A stretch of 42,375 bases of DNA. Source: JBJKSO01 sp046703825 (lineage in GTDB: Bacteria > Chloroflexota > Dormibacteria > Aeolococcales > Bog-877). Below the pieces are notes generated by a model. It did not search any database and was not told the DNA's origin. It saw only the letters and a list, made by a program, of their open reading frames with translations. The stretch is from the NCBI GenBank assembly GCA_046703825.1, contig JBJKSO010000114.1:1-42375 (forward strand), given 5' to 3'. This document shows positions 32,091 to 42,375 of this stretch, piece after piece. The position numbers and the translations under genes are program-made. The first letter of the stretch is position 1, and each line of letters begins with the position of its first letter.

Positions 32091-32801
32091 ATGGCTAAGC
32101 AGCACGGTAAGAAGTACCTGGAGGCTCTCAAGCACCTCGACGGCCAAGGGCTCGCCGAGCCGAGACAGGCGGTGAGCCTGGTAAAGCAGGTGAACACGGC
32201 CCGGTTCCCGGGAACCGTGGAGTTGCACGTGCGCCTCGGTGTGGATCCTCGCCACGCCGATCAGATGGTTCGCAGCAGCGTCGTTCTCCCCCACGGCACC
32301 GGCAAGGAGCGGCGCATCATCGTCTTCGCCCAGGGGGAGAAGGATCGCGAGGCCCGCGACGCCGGGGCCGAGGTGGTCGGAGGGGAGGACCTGGTTAAGC
32401 GCGTCCAGGACGGTTTCCTGGACTTCGACGTGGCGTTGGCCACCCCCGACCTGATGGGCGCGGTGGGACGGCTGGGCAAGGTCCTCGGCCCCCGCGGGCT
32501 GATGCCCAACCCCAAGGCGGGCACGGTCACCTTCGACATCGCCCGGGCGATCCGCGAGGTCCGCGCGGGCAGGGTGGAGTTCCGAGTCGACCGCTACGGC
32601 ATCGTGCACGTCCCGGTGGGGAAGACCGATTTCGAAGACGACGCCCTGTTCGCTAACCTCGCCTCCGTGATGGAGGCGATCTTGAAGGCGAAGCCCCAGG
32701 CAGCCAAGGGGACCTACGTGAGGACCTGCTACCTGGCGCCCTCGATGGGTCCGGCGGTGGCGGTGGACCCGGTGTTGGCGAGCAGACTGAGCGCCGCCTG
32801 A
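32091..32801 (+). CDS. rplA: 50S ribosomal protein L1
   Basis: L1 (236 aa) forms the mobile stalk at the E site. Typical segments: MAKQHGKKYLEALKHLDG at the start, VELHVRLGVDPRHADQMVR, VVLPHGTGKERRI, LGPRGLMPNPKAGTVT (~140-155) and VPVGKTDF near residue 176. In many bacteria L1 represses its own operon by binding a leader; a classical site was not identified in the 56-base spacer upstream. ATG start with AAGGAGAGAG ahead. Confidence 0.96.
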   Translation: MAKQHGKKYLEALKHLDGQGLAEPRQAVSLVKQVNTARFPGTVELHVRLGVDPRHADQMVRSSVVLPHGTGKERRIIVFAQGEKDREARDAGAEVVGGEDLVKRVQDGFLDFDVALATPDLMGAVGRLGKVLGPRGLMPNPKAGTVTFDIARAIREVRAGRVEFRVDRYGIVHVPVGKTDFEDDALFANLASVMEAILKAKPQAAKGTYVRTCYLAPSMGPAVAVDPVLASRLSAA

Positions 32802-32837
32802 GCCGACACCCCGCTACACTGACCCCTCTACAAACTT

Positions 32838-32925
32838 GGTAGCCCAAGACCGCGGGGGCAGGCGCTGCTCAAAAGTGACCCCGCGCAGGCGAACCCCAGC
32901 GGTGTCGTCGTGCCTTGGGCGGAGG
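32838..32925 (+). ncRNA. L10 leader (rplJL autoregulatory RNA element)
   Basis: The rplA-rplJ spacer folds into the expected leader: a closing stem GCCCAAG (32842-32848) with CTTGGGC (32914-32920), enclosing a G-rich internal part (ACCGCGGGGGCAGGCGC and GCGCAGGCGAACCCC) like the L10-binding kink-turn region. It is placed directly before the GGAGG of rplJ, so binding of L10-(L7/L12) should block translation. Confidence 0.75.
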
Positions 32926-32935
32926 AAAGTGAGGC

Positions 32936-33481
32936 ATGACTGACAGGCAGCAGCGCCGCGGTGCCGCGGCGATCCCGGAGCACAAGCAGCAGGCGGTGGC
33001 GGAGCTGGCGGAGAAGCTTTCGCGCATGCGCAGCCTCGTCGTCTCCGACTACCGCGGGCTGACGGTTGCCCAGCTCCACGAGCTGCGCACCTCGCTCAGC
33101 GGGGCCTCGGTCGAGTACTTGGTGGTGAAGAACACTCTCGCCCGGCGGGCGGGGGAGCAGGCGGGGGTGGGCGACCTGCTACAGCAGTTCGTCGGCCCCA
33201 CCGCCCTGGCGATCAGCTACGAGGATCTCGGCGCTCCGGCGCGACTGCTGGTCGAGTACGCCCGCACCAACCGCCGCCAGGAGATGGTGCGGGGCGGGAT
33301 GGCGGAGGGCCGCAGTCTCAGTCCGGCGGAGGTCCGCCAGTTGGCAGAGCTGCCGTCCCGTGAGGTGCTGGCCGCCCAGCTGATGGGCGTGCTGGAAGCC
33401 GCCATGTCCCAGCTGCTGGGCCTGATCGAAGCGCCGGTCCGTGACGTGCTGGGACTGTTGGAGGCCAAGGCCGCGGCCTGA
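32936..33481 (+). CDS. rplJ: 50S ribosomal protein L10
   Basis: L10 (181 aa) anchors L7/L12 dimers to the large subunit. The N-terminal rRNA-binding domain has LVVSDYRGLTVAQLHELR (~34-51), YLVVKNTLARRA (~61-72) and FVGPTALA (~87-94). The C-terminal helix (~150-181: MSQLLGLIEAPVRDVLGLLE) binds L7/L12. ATG start at 32936 behind GGAGG. Preceded by its leader RNA and followed by rplL after 38 bases. Confidence 0.96.
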   Translation: MTDRQQRRGAAAIPEHKQQAVAELAEKLSRMRSLVVSDYRGLTVAQLHELRTSLSGASVEYLVVKNTLARRAGEQAGVGDLLQQFVGPTALAISYEDLGAPARLLVEYARTNRRQEMVRGGMAEGRSLSPAEVRQLAELPSREVLAAQLMGVLEAAMSQLLGLIEAPVRDVLGLLEAKAAA

Positions 33482-33519
33482 CGCGGCCTGGAGCGAAGAA
33501 GAGCAATGGAGGAGAGCCA

Positions 33520-33900
33520 ATGGCCAAAGTGAGTGTTGACGACTTTGTTGAAGCGCTGGGCGAGTGGACCGTGCTGGACCTGGTCAACGCCAAGAAGGCG
33601 ATCGAGGAGCGCTACGGGATCACTGCGGCGGCACCAGTGACGGTGGCGGCCGGACCTGCCCCGGCAGGCGAGGCGGCCGCCGAGGAGCAGACCGAATTTG
33701 CCACCATCCTCACCGGAGCCGGTGATCAGAAGATCGCGGTGATCAAGGCGGTTCGCGAGATCACGGGGCTGGGCCTGAAGGAGGCCAAAGACCTGGTCGA
33801 CGGGGCGCCCAAGCCGGTCCGCGAGGGGGTCAGCCGCGACGAGGCGGAGGCCGCGGCCAAGAAGCTGCAGGAGGCCGGCGCCAGCGTCGAGATCAAGTAG
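33520..33900 (+). CDS. rplL: 50S ribosomal protein L7/L12
   Basis: 126 aa: N-terminal dimerisation helices (DDFVEALGEWTVLDLVNAKKA), an Ala/Pro/Val hinge (~37-60) and the C-terminal factor-binding domain with QTEFATILTGAG, KIAVIKAVREITGLGLKEAKDLVDG (read in pieces) and the terminal GASVEIK. ATG start with GGAGAG upstream. Confidence 0.97.
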   Translation: MAKVSVDDFVEALGEWTVLDLVNAKKAIEERYGITAAAPVTVAAGPAPAGEAAAEEQTEFATILTGAGDQKIAVIKAVREITGLGLKEAKDLVDGAPKPVREGVSRDEAEAAAKKLQEAGASVEIK

Positions 33901-33949
33901 CTTCGGACCAACCTCGCTCGACCCCGGCGGCTCGGTCGGCCGCGTGTGG

Positions 33950-33955
33950 TAGTAT
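33950..33955 (+). promoter_or_regulatory. Possible -10 box upstream of rpoB
   Basis: TAGTAT in the rplL-rpoB spacer, about 60 bases before ATG 34017. No clear -35, so an internal rpoBC promoter is only suggested. If real, it disfavours the GTG at 33972 as the rpoB start because that would leave about 10 bases of leader. Confidence 0.35.
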
Positions 33956-34016
33956 CTCTGTTCCGCCACCCGTGAAGCCTATCGTGCGTCCGCGCTTGCC
34001 TGGAGAACTTGAGCTT

Positions 34017-37547
<3,531 letters not shown>

Positions 37548-37580
37548 TAGTGCCCTCGTTCCCGGTACCGCTGTGGGGTC

Positions 37581-37605
37581 GGACGCAAGCCAGGCAATTG
37601 CGTCC
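37581..37605 (+). other. Stem-loop in the rpoB-rpoC spacer
   Basis: GGACGCAA (37581-37588) and TTGCGTCC (37598-37605) form an 8-bp perfect stem with a 9-base loop. It could be an RNA-processing or regulatory hairpin between the two subunit genes; no T-run follows, so it is not a classical terminator. Confidence 0.45.
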
Positions 37606-37658
37606 CGTGCGCACCCAACCTTTCGGCCAAATGCCAGTTCGCCAGGAGGCGGAACCCG

Positions 37659-42020
<4,362 letters not shown>

Positions 42021-42029
42021 CCGGCTCAG

Positions 42030-42058
42030 CAGCCTGGGCGGCCGGACCGCCCAGGCTG
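42030..42058 (+). terminator. Terminator-like hairpin after rpoC
   Basis: CAGCCTGGGCGG and CCGCCCAGGCTG form a perfect 12-bp stem with loop CCGGA, ten bases after the rpoC stop. No T-run follows, so it may end transcription as a strong stem or protect the 3' end. Together with the stem after the CsaA-like gene it suggests that T-poor hairpins are usual here. Confidence 0.65.
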
Positions 42059-42250
42059 CACCCGGGCCCGCTGCGCAGCGCGTGCGCCAGGAGGCCGGAT
42101 CTGGGACAAGGGCGGCAGCTCGCTGATCGACCGCGCCTAGGCATCGGGGGGCTCACCTTGGGCCATGGCCCCCGCGGGTGCTGCCCGCCATGTCCCACGG
42201 TTGGTGGCCCTCGACCAGCTCCGCGCCTGGGCAGCCCTCCCCGCCGCTCC

Positions 42251-42375
42251 TCAGTGGGATGGGGATGCGGAGGGAGGCCGAAGATAAAGCTCCCGAAACT
42301 CCGCCTTCGTCACCCTCAGGCCGCCGCCGCACACGGTCAGCTGCAGGTGGTGGAGCAAGCGGCGCAGCACCCCCC
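42251..42375 (-). CDS. Possible 3' end of an unrecognised minus-strand gene, cut by the window edge
   Basis: A minus-strand frame is open from the window end to TGA at 42253-42251, about 40 codons. The sequence (RRLLHHLQLTVCGGGLRVTK, then AEFRELYLRPPS) has G/C-rich third positions like the real genes, which hints at coding, but the fragment is too short to assign. The preceding 42059-42250 shows no feature. Confidence 0.35.
   Translation of the reverse strand, partial: GVLRRLLHHLQLTVCGGGLRVTKAEFRELYLRPPSASPSH

Overview
This is a G+C-rich bacterial segment with strong G/C at third codon positions, many GTG and TTG starts, and short overlaps between co-directional genes. It consists of two conserved information-processing operons separated by about 20 kb of accessory DNA. 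The gene orders (secDF-rimP-nusA-ylxR-infB-rbfA-DHH-truB-ribF and rpmG-tRNA-Trp-secE-nusG-rplKAJL-rpoBC), a HtpX/PspAB/PspA-PspAA envelope-stress set, and RpoC with a long N-terminal coiled-coil insert together suggest a Gram-positive-related or 'Terrabacteria' lineage. Chloroflexota/Dormibacterota-like or deep actinobacterial is my best guess. This is inference from gene content; no 16S rRNA is present.

Layout. Positions 1-8868 (+) carry the 3' part of a fused secDF gene and a tightly packed translation/RNA operon (rimP, nusA, ylxR, infB, rbfA, nrnA-like, truB, ribF). The infB gene appears to start at an ATC codon. Positions 8898-17353 look like an envelope-stress neighbourhood: a GlsB/YeaQ-type membrane protein and a membrane-anchored PspA (-), a tyrosine recombinase lacking its catalytic C-terminus (-), a two-gene asymmetric ABC exporter (+), htpX-pspAB (+), and a convergent PspA fused to a PspAA domain (-). 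Positions 17.58-18.21 kb hold tRNA-Tyr (-), a CsaA-like gene and tRNA-Thr.

Positions 18.3-30.3 kb are accessory: a small membrane protein, a damaged RDD gene, a frameshifted ten-Asp-box BNR/sortilin-like beta-propeller gene, an MFS transporter, an arsR-SRPBCC pair with a striking promoter/operator dyad, an aspartoacylase-like hydrolase, a DAO-family flavoenzyme with a probable CTG start, a GNAT, a zinc alcohol dehydrogenase, a 477-base gene-free structured region and an unknown membrane protein.

Positions 30353-42020 (+) are the rpmG-trnW-secE-nusG-rplK-rplA-[L10 leader]-rplJ-rplL-rpoB-rpoC cluster, closed by a perfect 12-bp hairpin. The 3' end of a further minus-strand gene may enter at the right edge.

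Functionally, the left and right blocks supply translation initiation, transcription elongation, RNA polymerase and Sec translocation (SecDF and SecE/CsaA). The middle block adds membrane-integrity functions (two PspA paralogues, HtpX, PspAB, GlsB, an exporter) and assorted metabolism. The most unusual observations are the two apparent non-ATG/GTG/TTG starts, the PspA-PspAA fusion beside htpX-pspAB with a second TM-anchored PspA, the arsR operator that contains its own start codon, the SecE with a Pro/Thr/Ser tail, and the structured 29.07-29.55 kb region.
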